Source: Roseimaritima sediminicola
GTDB lineage: Bacteria; Planctomycetota; Planctomycetia; Pirellulales; Pirellulaceae
NCBI RefSeq assembly: GCF_009618275.1
Contig: NZ_WIAD01000020.1
Location: 1 to 64,000, forward strand
Direction of reading: 5' to 3'
Length of the DNA: 64,000 bases
In this document: one piece after another, positions 50,360 through 58,028 of the stretch
How positions within the stretch are numbered: position 1 is the first letter of the stretch
Layout: each line of letters starts with the position of its first letter
Notes under the pieces: model-generated
The model's input: the letters and a program-made list of their open reading frames with translations, nothing else
Told to the model about the DNA's origin: nothing
Database searches by the model: none
Program-made: the position numbers and the translations under genes

Positions 50360-50533
50360 CTAAGCACGTCGGCATGAATCTTTGGGTGAAACCCCGCGAC
50401 AACACCCTCCCGCGCAGCGGGAGGGTCGGGCTCTTAGGCCCGGGGAGGGCCCTACGAAAACCCTCTCCGGGCCTAAGAGCCCGACTCTCCCAGTGGGAGA
50501 GTAAAGCCGAATTAAATGTTGCGACGTGCTTAG
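50360..50533. repeat. TAAGCACGTC inverted-repeat element with nested palindrome
   Basis: Bounded by CTAAGCACGTC and GACGTGCTTAG. Compared with the 97-bp copy at 61097-61193 it contains about 77 extra bases after CGCGCAGCGGGAG. The insert is itself a near-perfect palindrome: GTCGGGCTCTTAGGCCCGGG with its complement GGGCCTAAGAGCCCGAC, and a loop around CCTACGAAAA. Host sequence (AAAGCCGAATTAAATGTTGC) resumes after it. Confidence 0.85.
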
Positions 50534-50646
50534 GCTGAGTTTGCGGCGGTTCGCGTGGCCACACCTTTTTCGCCCAGCACGCGATTGCCGCGGAGAAAAT
50601 CGTCTTGGCTGGGAGACCCGCGAAAGCGCGCCGTCGGCTCGACCTC

Positions 50647-50684
50647 TCGCCACTCGCCACTCACCTCTCGCTACTCGCCACTAA
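50647..50684. repeat. GTGGCGAG short direct repeats at gene end
   Basis: On the minus strand GTGGCGAGTAGCGAGAGGTG then AGTGGCGAGTGGCGAGAGG. The first unit encodes the final Ser-Gly-Glu and TAG stop of the receiver-like gene at 50671. Confidence 0.7.
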
Positions 50685-51018
50685 AAAGTGTGTTCAGAGC
50701 AGCGTTGAATTGGCCTCGGGTCAACACGGTTTCGATCCCGGCGGTGCGGGCGGCGTTTAACGAATCGACCTGCACGTGCGGTCCGTAGGCGATCCAGCGA
50801 GCGTCGGGATAGCGGGGTTTGCCGGCTGCCACCACGTCGGGCAACAATCGTGCTCGGCTGGCCAGGTCCAGAATGATCCAGCTGGGCGGTTGGCCGTCGT
50901 CCTCATCGGGCAGGTTGCCAAGTAACCGAAACGCGAACCCCGCGTCGTTGGCTGCCGCTTGCACGCGGGAGGCGAACATCAGGTCGCCGGAAAGAAACCA
51001 CACCGCTTGCTCGTTCAT
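50671..51018 (-). CDS. Small receiver-like protein without phospho-Asp set
   Basis: 115 residues. Its ATG overlaps the PII stop (ATGA at 51018-51015). The chain looks like a single alpha/beta receiver-type fold: QAVWFLSGDLMFASRVQAAA, WIILDLASRARLLPDVV (strand with Asp in the place of the acceptor), ARWIAYGPHVQVDSLNAART and IETVLTRGQFNAALNTLF. The first-strand acidic pair and the usual lysine are missing, so phosphorylation is unlikely. Location in the operon suggests a partner or output of the PII protein. The stop is inside a GTGGCGAG repeat. Confidence 0.65.
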   Translation of the reverse strand: MNEQAVWFLSGDLMFASRVQAAANDAGFAFRLLGNLPDEDDGQPPSWIILDLASRARLLPDVVAAGKPRYPDARWIAYGPHVQVDSLNAARTAGIETVLTRGQFNAALNTLFSGE

Positions 51019-51389
51019 TTTGTGTCCTCGGTTCGGATTTGGTCGGCGACCCCATGACCGCTGGTCCCGTCGCTGATTCGAATCGCGTCGACGACGGGAA
51101 GTACGAAGATTTTGCCGTCACCGATCTGCCCTTCGCTGCCGGTCAGAGCGGCGTCGCGCAGGATCCCCAGCACCGGCTCGAGCGCCTCGTCGCGAATCAC
51201 CGCTTCGATCACGATCTTGCGAAGCAGGTCCACCTGGTACTCGACACCGCGATAGGTGGCGGTTTGGCCGCGCTGGCGAGCGTAGCCTTGTGCGTCCAGG
51301 ACGGTGATGTGTGTGATGCCCTGCCGAGCCAGCGACTCCCGCACCGTGGCCAGTTTCGTGGGCTGGATGACGGCCGTGATCATTTGCAT
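51015..51389 (-). CDS. PII-family signal protein (GlnB/GlnK-like)
   Basis: 124 residues from ATG 51389, ten bases after GGAGG. PII proteins sense ATP/ADP and 2-oxoglutarate and bind enzymes or transporters. The beta-alpha-beta start MQMITAVIQPTKLATVRESL and T-loop with the uridylylation-type tyrosine in TATYRGVEYQVDLLRKIVIE are visible (usual YRGAEY). The C-loop reads LTGSEGQIGDGKIFVLPV: compared with the common TGxIGDGK it has about three extra residues. The nucleotide-site GDGKIF and AIRIS are kept. It overlaps the upstream oxidoreductase by 10 bp and the downstream gene by 4 bp. There is no amtB or glnA nearby; the operon has an Nramp-like transporter instead. Confidence 0.92.
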   Translation of the reverse strand: MQMITAVIQPTKLATVRESLARQGITHITVLDAQGYARQRGQTATYRGVEYQVDLLRKIVIEAVIRDEALEPVLGILRDAALTGSEGQIGDGKIFVLPVVDAIRISDGTSGHGVADQIRTEDTK

Positions 51390-52372
51390 GATTGGTTCGC
51401 CTCCGCATCGTTCAAGGAACAACGCTGGCCGCTCCGGATGCTGCGCTGAAGCGCGGCCAGGGTGTCCTGCGTCGCCAACGCCTGCCGTTGCCAGGGCGTG
51501 AGATCGACGCTCGGGTCACGGAAATGGGCTGCCATGGCTTGCTCCTGGTTTCCGTCCTGCTCGTGCGAAACGGCGGCACCGGTGCGGTCGTGTGTCCAAA
51601 AACGCGTCGTTCGCTCGGGCCAAGATCGCGTGAAGTCGTCGCAGACGATCGACCCGGCTTCGCCCGCGACTTCGAACCACTTGCGGGTCGAGGTGTCGTA
51701 GGCGCAGTGAATCGAAGCGGTTACGTCGCCTGCGAACCACAGCGTGGCGGTCACGCGGTACAGGACGTCGTCGCGATAGATGCCGCTGGCCCAGACGGCC
51801 TCGGGGACACCGGCAAACCAGATCGGCAGGCCGACCGCGTACCAGCCCAGGTCCAGCAGGCAGCCGCCGCCGAGCTGGGCGACCAAGCGATGGTCGCCGG
51901 ACTGAAAGGGTTCGAAAAACGAGACGGCCGAGGTGATGTGCCGCAGGGCTCCCAGCTCACCCTGCCGAGCGATTTGCGTAAACGCCTCGGTTCGCGGGTG
52001 ATGCAGCCAGCCGGTCGCGTCCATCCACCGCACACCGGCCGCCGCGCACGCCTGCTGGATCTGGCGGGCTTGCCGCGGATCGCAGGCCAGCGGTTTTTCG
52101 CACAGCACGTGTTTGCCCTGCTGGGCGGCCGCAATGCTCCACTGGGCGTGCAGCGACGGTGGCAACGCCACGTACACCGCGTCGACATCCTCCCGCTCCA
52201 GCAGCGGCTGGTAACCGCAGACGCCGATGGCGACGCCGTACTGCTGGGCGTACCAGGCGGCTCGTTCGGCATCGCGGCTGGCGATGGCCGTGACCTGAAT
52301 GCCGGCCGTCGATTGCAGGTCGGCAACCAGCCGGCGAGTGATCCGGCCGGTACCGAGGATTCCAAAACGCAT
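51380..52372 (-). CDS. Gfo/Idh/MocA-family oxidoreductase
   Basis: 330 residues. NAD(P)-dependent dehydrogenase acting on a sugar, inositol or related polyol; the substrate is not visible. The Rossmann start is MRFGILGTGRITRRLVADLQ with GxGxI. VDAVYVALPPSLHAQWSIAA and HVLCEKPLACDPRQARQI hold the catalytic EKP. ATGWLHHPRTEAF starts the substrate domain. Length is normal. It begins 6 bp after the Nramp-like gene and overlaps the PII gene. Confidence 0.93.
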   Translation of the reverse strand: MRFGILGTGRITRRLVADLQSTAGIQVTAIASRDAERAAWYAQQYGVAIGVCGYQPLLEREDVDAVYVALPPSLHAQWSIAAAQQGKHVLCEKPLACDPRQARQIQQACAAAGVRWMDATGWLHHPRTEAFTQIARQGELGALRHITSAVSFFEPFQSGDHRLVAQLGGGCLLDLGWYAVGLPIWFAGVPEAVWASGIYRDDVLYRVTATLWFAGDVTASIHCAYDTSTRKWFEVAGEAGSIVCDDFTRSWPERTTRFWTHDRTGAAVSHEQDGNQEQAMAAHFRDPSVDLTPWQRQALATQDTLAALQRSIRSGQRCSLNDAEANQSCK

Positions 52373-52378
52373 GGTGGG

Positions 52379-53959
52379 TTATTTCGCCGTGAAGTAGGAT
52401 TGCAGTGTTGCGTAGATCGTCCACGCTCCGGTGATTCCCATCAAGGCGGCAGAGATCCATAAAAAAGCGTCCCACCACGATCCCGGCGTCAAACCCGGCA
52501 GCGACCGCTGGTAGCGGAAGTACAACGCGGCCGCGGCCAGCATCGGCAGCATGATCCCTTGAGCCACGCCGCTGAAGAGCACCAACCGCGCCGGTTCGCC
52601 CACGCCCAGGTAAATCACCAAGCACAGCACCGGGAAAAAACCGCTCAGCCGCGTCACCCACTTCTGCCGCGTGGCCGGGTCGTCGTCGATCAATCCGACC
52701 ACGCGCAACGCATCGGCGAACACCCGGGCGTGGGCGGCATTGGCGACGAAAAACGTGCTGTACAAAACCGCGAACGCGCCGAATAAAAAGATCGGAGCGG
52801 CCCAGCTGGCAAACACCGGGACGTACATCACGGCCAGGGTTCGCACCATCCCGGTGCCCTTGGGATCCAGATCCAGCGGATTCAAAATAGCCGCCCCCAG
52901 CAGGTAAAAGGCCAGCGTGGCAAAAGTGTAGATCACCATCGCGCCCCAGGCGTCGAACTGCATGACCCGCATCCAGCCCTTGGCACGACGCAGCCACGCG
53001 GCCGAACCGTCGTAGCGGCCGGTGAACGCCGCGTACCCTTTTTCCAGGCACCAATAGGGATAAGCGACCAGCTCGCCGGCTCCCACCCCGATGATTCCGA
53101 AGGTGGCCAGGGCGGTGGCGACGGCCGTCGTGGCCGAACCCGGCGGCAAGCCAAACGACATGCCTTCCAGCAGATCGTCCGCGGTCACGCGCCATCCCTC
53201 TTGCCGCTGCAGCAGAAATAGATTGCCGATCGTCAGCAGGGTGAACATCGCGACCAACACCGTGGACAGCGATTGGATCAGGCGGTAACGACCGACGACC
53301 AACAGCAGGGATGTGATCGCCGCCATCACCGCGGCCCACATCGCCGGGTCGGCCGGAGCACGCACGATCCGCCGGCCGCTCTGACGAACGCTGTACCGCG
53401 ACTCGTACTGCTCGCGAAGCTCCTCAACCCGTTCGGCTTCGGCGGCCGGCAACGACTCGTCTGCCTCCAGGATGCCGTTGGCGGCCGCCCGCTGGAGAAT
53501 CCATTGACGCTCCGCCGCGTCTTCCAGTTGGTTGTAATCCTGACCCATCTGGGTAATCGGCACACTGATCGCTAAGGCCTGGCCGACACCGCCCACGATC
53601 CCGCCCAGTTGGCTGATACTGGCAAACCACATCGCGATCCAGTACCACACCAACCAGTTGCCCCGGCCCCGCACCCGCGGTCCGGGAACCTCCGACAGAG
53701 CTTCTAGGGTGGTCTTGCCACTGATCAGCGTGTAACGCCCAAATTCGATCTGCGTAAAAACCTTGATCACGCATCCGAGCAGTACCAGCCACAGCAGGGC
53801 GTAACCCGCCTGAGCACCCGTCTTGGTCGTCGCGATCAATTCCCCGCTACCCACGATCGAACCGGCCACGATCAAGCCGGGGCCGGCATAGCGGACAATG
53901 CCCAGCAGCGAACCGGGCGGCGGGAGGACGCGATCGTCGTTGTCAGCAGGATCGTTCAT
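52379..53959 (-). CDS. Nramp-like transporter lacking the DPGN motif
   Basis: 526 residues, eleven or so membrane segments, and overall resemblance to Nramp/natural resistance proteins: YAGPGLIVAGSIVGSGELIA for the first helix and FGIIGVGAGELVAYPYWCLE in the middle. In metal-importing Nramp the first helix has DPGN and the sixth MPH. Here the first helix reads AGSIVGSGE and no MPH is seen, so Mn/Fe binding in the usual way is unlikely. A ~90-residue loop (ERQWILQRAAANGILEADES onward) between helices is also atypical. Possible roles are another ion or an amino acid-like solute; this is open. Nine bases separate it from the upstream gene, and it leads a tight group with the oxidoreductase and PII genes. 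Confidence 0.82.
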   Translation of the reverse strand: MNDPADNDDRVLPPPGSLLGIVRYAGPGLIVAGSIVGSGELIATTKTGAQAGYALLWLVLLGCVIKVFTQIEFGRYTLISGKTTLEALSEVPGPRVRGRGNWLVWYWIAMWFASISQLGGIVGGVGQALAISVPITQMGQDYNQLEDAAERQWILQRAAANGILEADESLPAAEAERVEELREQYESRYSVRQSGRRIVRAPADPAMWAAVMAAITSLLLVVGRYRLIQSLSTVLVAMFTLLTIGNLFLLQRQEGWRVTADDLLEGMSFGLPPGSATTAVATALATFGIIGVGAGELVAYPYWCLEKGYAAFTGRYDGSAAWLRRAKGWMRVMQFDAWGAMVIYTFATLAFYLLGAAILNPLDLDPKGTGMVRTLAVMYVPVFASWAAPIFLFGAFAVLYSTFFVANAAHARVFADALRVVGLIDDDPATRQKWVTRLSGFFPVLCLVIYLGVGEPARLVLFSGVAQGIMLPMLAAAALYFRYQRSLPGLTPGSWWDAFLWISAALMGITGAWTIYATLQSYFTAK

Positions 53960-53968
53960 TGAAGGCGT

Positions 53969-56900
53969 TTAGAGCCGATGAATCGTGTTGTGAATGACGC
54001 CCTCGACCGGCGTCTGGCTTTCCCGTGGCTGGACACGATAGCGGATTTCCATGCCCCAGGTGGGCTGCAGTTCGGGGATTTCCAGAACGATCGTGCGGCC
54101 GTCGGATTCCAGCCGGACGCTGGCCACCTGCAAACGCCGCTCGTCGTAGTGTTTGGAGCCATACGAGGCGGTACGCTTCAGCCGCCAGGTCTGGATCGCA
54201 AAGTCTTCGGGACGGAGGTCGGCCGCGGCCAGAGCGTCGGTGAACCGCAGACGAATACGCGTTCCGGCCGCGTTCAGTTCCTTGGGAAGAATGACCGGTC
54301 GACCGGTGTAACGCAGCCGATAGAAGCCGCCGTTTTGATGCTGGGTTCCCGCCCAAGCGAACATGCCGCACAGGTACAGCTGGCCGTCGCCGGGGTGAAA
54401 TCTTCCGCGATGAATGCCCGTGGGGAATTGTGGAATCGGCAGCTCGCACATCCCGCCCTGTACCAGGTCGCCGCGTTTCTCGTGCGGGACAATAAATACT
54501 TTGCCGTAGCCATAGGACAGATTTAGCAGGCTGCCCTGCAGCGGTCCCCAGCCTGGACTGTCGACCCATAACAGCTCGGCCGGCGAGCGATCAAAGGCGT
54601 TGGTGATCCAGCACAAGGGTTGCTGCATCGCATCGTCCGAAGCGTCGGTCACGTCATGGTACCCGTACATGTTTCCGTAGAACCCGCCGGGGCGAACCCA
54701 GTTGATGCGGTTCTTGGGATTCCAGTGACCTTCCTGGTCGGTGACGATGAACGTGCCGTCGGGATTGATGCACACGCCGTTGGCCGCGCGGAAACCCGTG
54801 GCCACGATCTCGGTCGACTCGCCGTCGGGCGAGACCTTCAACAACGTGCCATGATGCGGCACCACGGCCTTCAACGCATGCCGCGCGGATTTGGCGTAAT
54901 ACAAATTGCCATCGCGATCCACCTGCAGGCCCATCGCGAACTCATGGAAGTGTTCGGTGACCTGGTGGTCGTTGTTGAAGTTTTCGTAGTAGTCGGTTTC
55001 GCCGTCGCCGTTCAGGTCGTGCAGGATGCAGATCTGGTCGCGGCAGCCGACGTAGACGCGGCCGTCGATGACTTTGATCCCCAGCGGCTGGAACAAGCCC
55101 GATGCGATCCGCGTCCACTCCAGCGGCGACTGTTTCAGCGGCGACTGTTTCGGCGGCGACGTTTCCAGGGCGGACAAGCGGTCCAGGCCGTCGACTCGCC
55201 AGACGTTGCCGTCCCAGTCGCAGACCACGGCACTGGCGCCATCGTCCAAGAAGTCCAAACCGGTCAGACGCATGCGGCAGAACCATGGGTTCTGTTCGGG
55301 GTAGGTCAAACGATCGACGGCGAAGGGCCCCTGGTCGAACATGACCGCGGTTTGCGTGGTCACCGTCTGAGGCCAGCGCCGCGGGCCGCCGGCGGTTTTG
55401 GCCGCAAGCGCCGGCGGCGGAGCGTCGCTGGAGGAAGACTGTTCGGCGACGCGTTTGGCCGCGGCGAGGTCGGCCGGATTGGCGTGATGGATGGTGATCC
55501 GGCGCGCCTTCGCATGGGGTGCGATCGACAGTCTCAGGCGGCCTCGGGCGACGTGCAATCGAGTGCCTTCGGTGTCGCCGGCCAATCCGACCAACAGCGG
55601 CGGCGGCGTGTCGCCGGCGGCCGAAGCGAGATGACGGACAAACCGCGTCGACGCATCTCTGCGATCGCGCACCTCGGCCGCTTGATCGCTGAAGTGATAA
55701 TCCGCTCGCAGCGTCTCGCCCACCGTTTGCTCGGGCAACTGGAACCGACACAGTGCTTCCCACTGCGGCTGGGCAAAGCGTTTCCGATGAAATTGAATCC
55801 GCTGGATGCGGCCTTCGAAGGCGGGCTGGGCCGGAAAGTTCTCCGAGGTCCAGCCGATCCGCAGCACGTGATCGGAGACGGCGTTCTTGGGCGCGAGCGG
55901 ACGTTCGGCTTGCGGCTGGCCGTCGACGACCAGGGTGACGCGTTTGGCTTGGCTGTCGAACAGGACCGCCGCCGTGTGCCAGCGGCCATCGTCGACGCGC
56001 CGCTGCGACTGGATCGCTCCCACCCAGCCGATGTCGAAAACCAGTTTGCCGCCGCGGACAAACAGGGATTTACCGTCGGGAACCCACTTGGCTTGGTCGG
56101 CCGTCTTGGCGATCAACGTGCCGTCGCCCTCGGTGCGAAATCGCACCACCAAACTGTAGTCCTGATCGAATAGATTCCAGTCCGAAGCGTCGGGGACAAC
56201 CCAGTGCCCGTTTCCGTCGAACCGTTCGGCCGCAGAGGCCGCAGCGGTTTCCTCGTGCTGCGGTGCGGCGTACACCCAGGACGCGCGTCCGCTGTCGCCC
56301 TGATCGGCCAGCGGTTGCAGGTGAACGTCCTCGCCGAGAAACGCGACCTGCATCTCGAGCGGTCGCTCGTGCGGCTCCAAACGCAGGTGCCGGCTGATGA
56401 CGTCGATCGGCGGCGCCGCCGCGTCCGCGGTCAGCCGTCGCAGCGATGGCGTTTCCAAAATTTCTGCCTCGCCGACACGGTAATGCATCACGGTGTCGGG
56501 GCCGTGGGCGTACATGCCCTGGTACTCGGCCCAGTCTCGTGGCAACGGGCCATACCGGCGACCGTCTCGGCCCAGCACGCGGCGGTCCTCGTAGTCACCG
56601 TCGGGACTGGCCCAGCCCGGACCGGTGGGGTTGGCAAACAGGACGTCGCCGACGATGCGGGGATGGATGGCGTGGCGGCCGTTGAAATTAATTCCGTTGT
56701 AATCGATGAAGCGGCCGTCCTGCTCGGGATCCTTTCGCCAGGCCGCCGCGACGCGCATTGTATCGGTGTCGTAGACGATCCAGTGGCTGCCTTGCGACAC
56801 GCCGCCCGGGCCGTGGTCCAAGCGAATCGCGTTGCCCTTGTAAGCAAAGTTGCTGCTGTCATCGCCGATTTCCAGCGTGGCCATCAGATTGGGGCCGTAG

Positions 56901-57985
56901 TCCATCTGCGACCAGGGATGGGTCTCATCCGGTTCCGGCCCGAACGTATCGCCCGCGGGCAGTCCCGCCAGGTAGTCCTCGCCCAATGGTACGAACTGAT
57001 CCGGATTGTGCTGGCGCAAATAATGTTCGCGGATGAAATGGATCACGTCGTACTTTTGCTGGGGCACCATCCAGGACTGGGCCACCATGGCGCCGTAGCC
57101 GCGTGAGAGCGTTTGATACATCGCATAGGGATCACTGCCGTTCTTGAATCGTCCCTCGCCAAAGCGCAAGGACGTGGGCATCGAGCCGGGACGCTCCAGA
57201 TCGCCATGGCAATTGATGCACAGCCGCCCGTAGATAGCTTCGCCGCGCCGCAGCGATGCATCATCCCAGGACCGGATCAGTCCGGCATGGTCGACTCGGG
57301 CTTCGTAATCGGGCAAGGGCCGCGCGGCGATTTGCGAGGCCAGCGGTTTCAGTTCGGCCGCCCGCTCGGGCCCACCGTCGCGGATCTCCCGCAGGTAGGC
57401 GACGAGATCCAAGAACTGGGTGCGGTTGGTCAGTTGATCAACCAGGTTGTCGGGCATGGCCGATTGCGGCTGGACCTGGACCAGTTCGACGTCTTCGGCA
57501 TCCAGAGTCGTCTCCTGACCGCTGGCCGGATCGCGCAGCCGCAGCGTGTGGTCCGATTCTGGATCGCCCTCGAGCAATCCCATCAGGACCTGTCCTTCGG
57601 TCGTGACGAGGCTGGACAGCTGGAATTCGGGGTGAATGTGCAGGCTGGGACGCAGGATCGACTGGACCAGAAACACGTCGCTGCGATGCGGGGCCGCAAC
57701 CGCCAGATCGGGTGCCAGCCGGTGCGGTCGGTCGGGGCCAGCATGGCACTGGGTGCACGCCATCCAAGGCTGATGAAACAGCACGGCACCGCGAGCCGCA
57801 TCGCCGGTGGTGGCCGCTTCGGCCGCCAGACTCTCCGGCGACTCGACCAGCAGACGCCCCGCCAGCGAACGCGGAACCTGGGCCGCGACCGGGTCGCCCA
57901 GACACAGCCAAGCGACCAGGAACACATACCCCGCCAGCCCGACCGACAAACCGTAGCAACAACGCATAGGATCCAGGACCACCAT
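53969..57985 (-). CDS. Large secreted di-heme protein (DUF6797/LamG/propeller)
   Basis: 1,338 residues; ATG 57967 (MRCCYGLSVGLAG) is an equally good start. A signal peptide ends at DPVAAQ. Two cytochrome c sites: CTQCHAGPD (~residue 77) and CINCHGDLERPGS (~255). The following ~250 residues have the DUF6797 look (QMDYGPNLMATLEIGDDSSN, AIRLDHGPGGVSQGSHWIVY). A LamG-type domain lies near 590-720 (YSLVVRFRTEGDGTLIAKTA, DGRWHTAAVLFDSQAKRVTL). The last third is a beta-propeller of the planctomycete PQQ/gluconolactonase-like kind (VYVGCRDQICILHDLNGDGE, GLQVDRDGNLYYAKSARHAL, GVCINPDGTFIVTDQEGHW). Probably a periplasmic dehydrogenase-like protein on a polysaccharide; the substrate is unknown. Confidence 0.9.
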   Translation of the reverse strand: MVVLDPMRCCYGLSVGLAGYVFLVAWLCLGDPVAAQVPRSLAGRLLVESPESLAAEAATTGDAARGAVLFHQPWMACTQCHAGPDRPHRLAPDLAVAAPHRSDVFLVQSILRPSLHIHPEFQLSSLVTTEGQVLMGLLEGDPESDHTLRLRDPASGQETTLDAEDVELVQVQPQSAMPDNLVDQLTNRTQFLDLVAYLREIRDGGPERAAELKPLASQIAARPLPDYEARVDHAGLIRSWDDASLRRGEAIYGRLCINCHGDLERPGSMPTSLRFGEGRFKNGSDPYAMYQTLSRGYGAMVAQSWMVPQQKYDVIHFIREHYLRQHNPDQFVPLGEDYLAGLPAGDTFGPEPDETHPWSQMDYGPNLMATLEIGDDSSNFAYKGNAIRLDHGPGGVSQGSHWIVYDTDTMRVAAAWRKDPEQDGRFIDYNGINFNGRHAIHPRIVGDVLFANPTGPGWASPDGDYEDRRVLGRDGRRYGPLPRDWAEYQGMYAHGPDTVMHYRVGEAEILETPSLRRLTADAAAPPIDVISRHLRLEPHERPLEMQVAFLGEDVHLQPLADQGDSGRASWVYAAPQHEETAAASAAERFDGNGHWVVPDASDWNLFDQDYSLVVRFRTEGDGTLIAKTADQAKWVPDGKSLFVRGGKLVFDIGWVGAIQSQRRVDDGRWHTAAVLFDSQAKRVTLVVDGQPQAERPLAPKNAVSDHVLRIGWTSENFPAQPAFEGRIQRIQFHRKRFAQPQWEALCRFQLPEQTVGETLRADYHFSDQAAEVRDRRDASTRFVRHLASAAGDTPPPLLVGLAGDTEGTRLHVARGRLRLSIAPHAKARRITIHHANPADLAAAKRVAEQSSSSDAPPPALAAKTAGGPRRWPQTVTTQTAVMFDQGPFAVDRLTYPEQNPWFCRMRLTGLDFLDDGASAVVCDWDGNVWRVDGLDRLSALETSPPKQSPLKQSPLEWTRIASGLFQPLGIKVIDGRVYVGCRDQICILHDLNGDGETDYYENFNNDHQVTEHFHEFAMGLQVDRDGNLYYAKSARHALKAVVPHHGTLLKVSPDGESTEIVATGFRAANGVCINPDGTFIVTDQEGHWNPKNRINWVRPGGFYGNMYGYHDVTDASDDAMQQPLCWITNAFDRSPAELLWVDSPGWGPLQGSLLNLSYGYGKVFIVPHEKRGDLVQGGMCELPIPQFPTGIHRGRFHPGDGQLYLCGMFAWAGTQHQNGGFYRLRYTGRPVILPKELNAAGTRIRLRFTDALAAADLRPEDFAIQTWRLKRTASYGSKHYDERRLQVASVRLESDGRTIVLEIPELQPTWGMEIRYRVQPRESQTPVEGVIHNTIHRL

Positions 57986-58028
57986 ACCGGCGAAGGAACA
58001 GAGAAACCGTCGCAGGCATTGTAGTTGA

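Larger units (their letters stand above)
49772..50670. other. Repeat-dense spacer
   Basis: About 900 bp with at most one tiny gene (49888). It holds: a CAGGGCGGCACAGCCCC-type repeat at 50057-50086, the 118-bp element at 50212-50329, a related repeat at 50336-50359, the TAAGCACGTCGGC element at 50360-50533 with a palindrome nested inside, and short GTGGCGAG direct repeats at 50647-50684. It separates the convergent uvrA-side genes and the PII operon. Confidence 0.75.

Noticed and set aside
49772-50670. Insertion sequence remnant
   Set aside because: No transposase fragment in any frame; only short palindromic elements.
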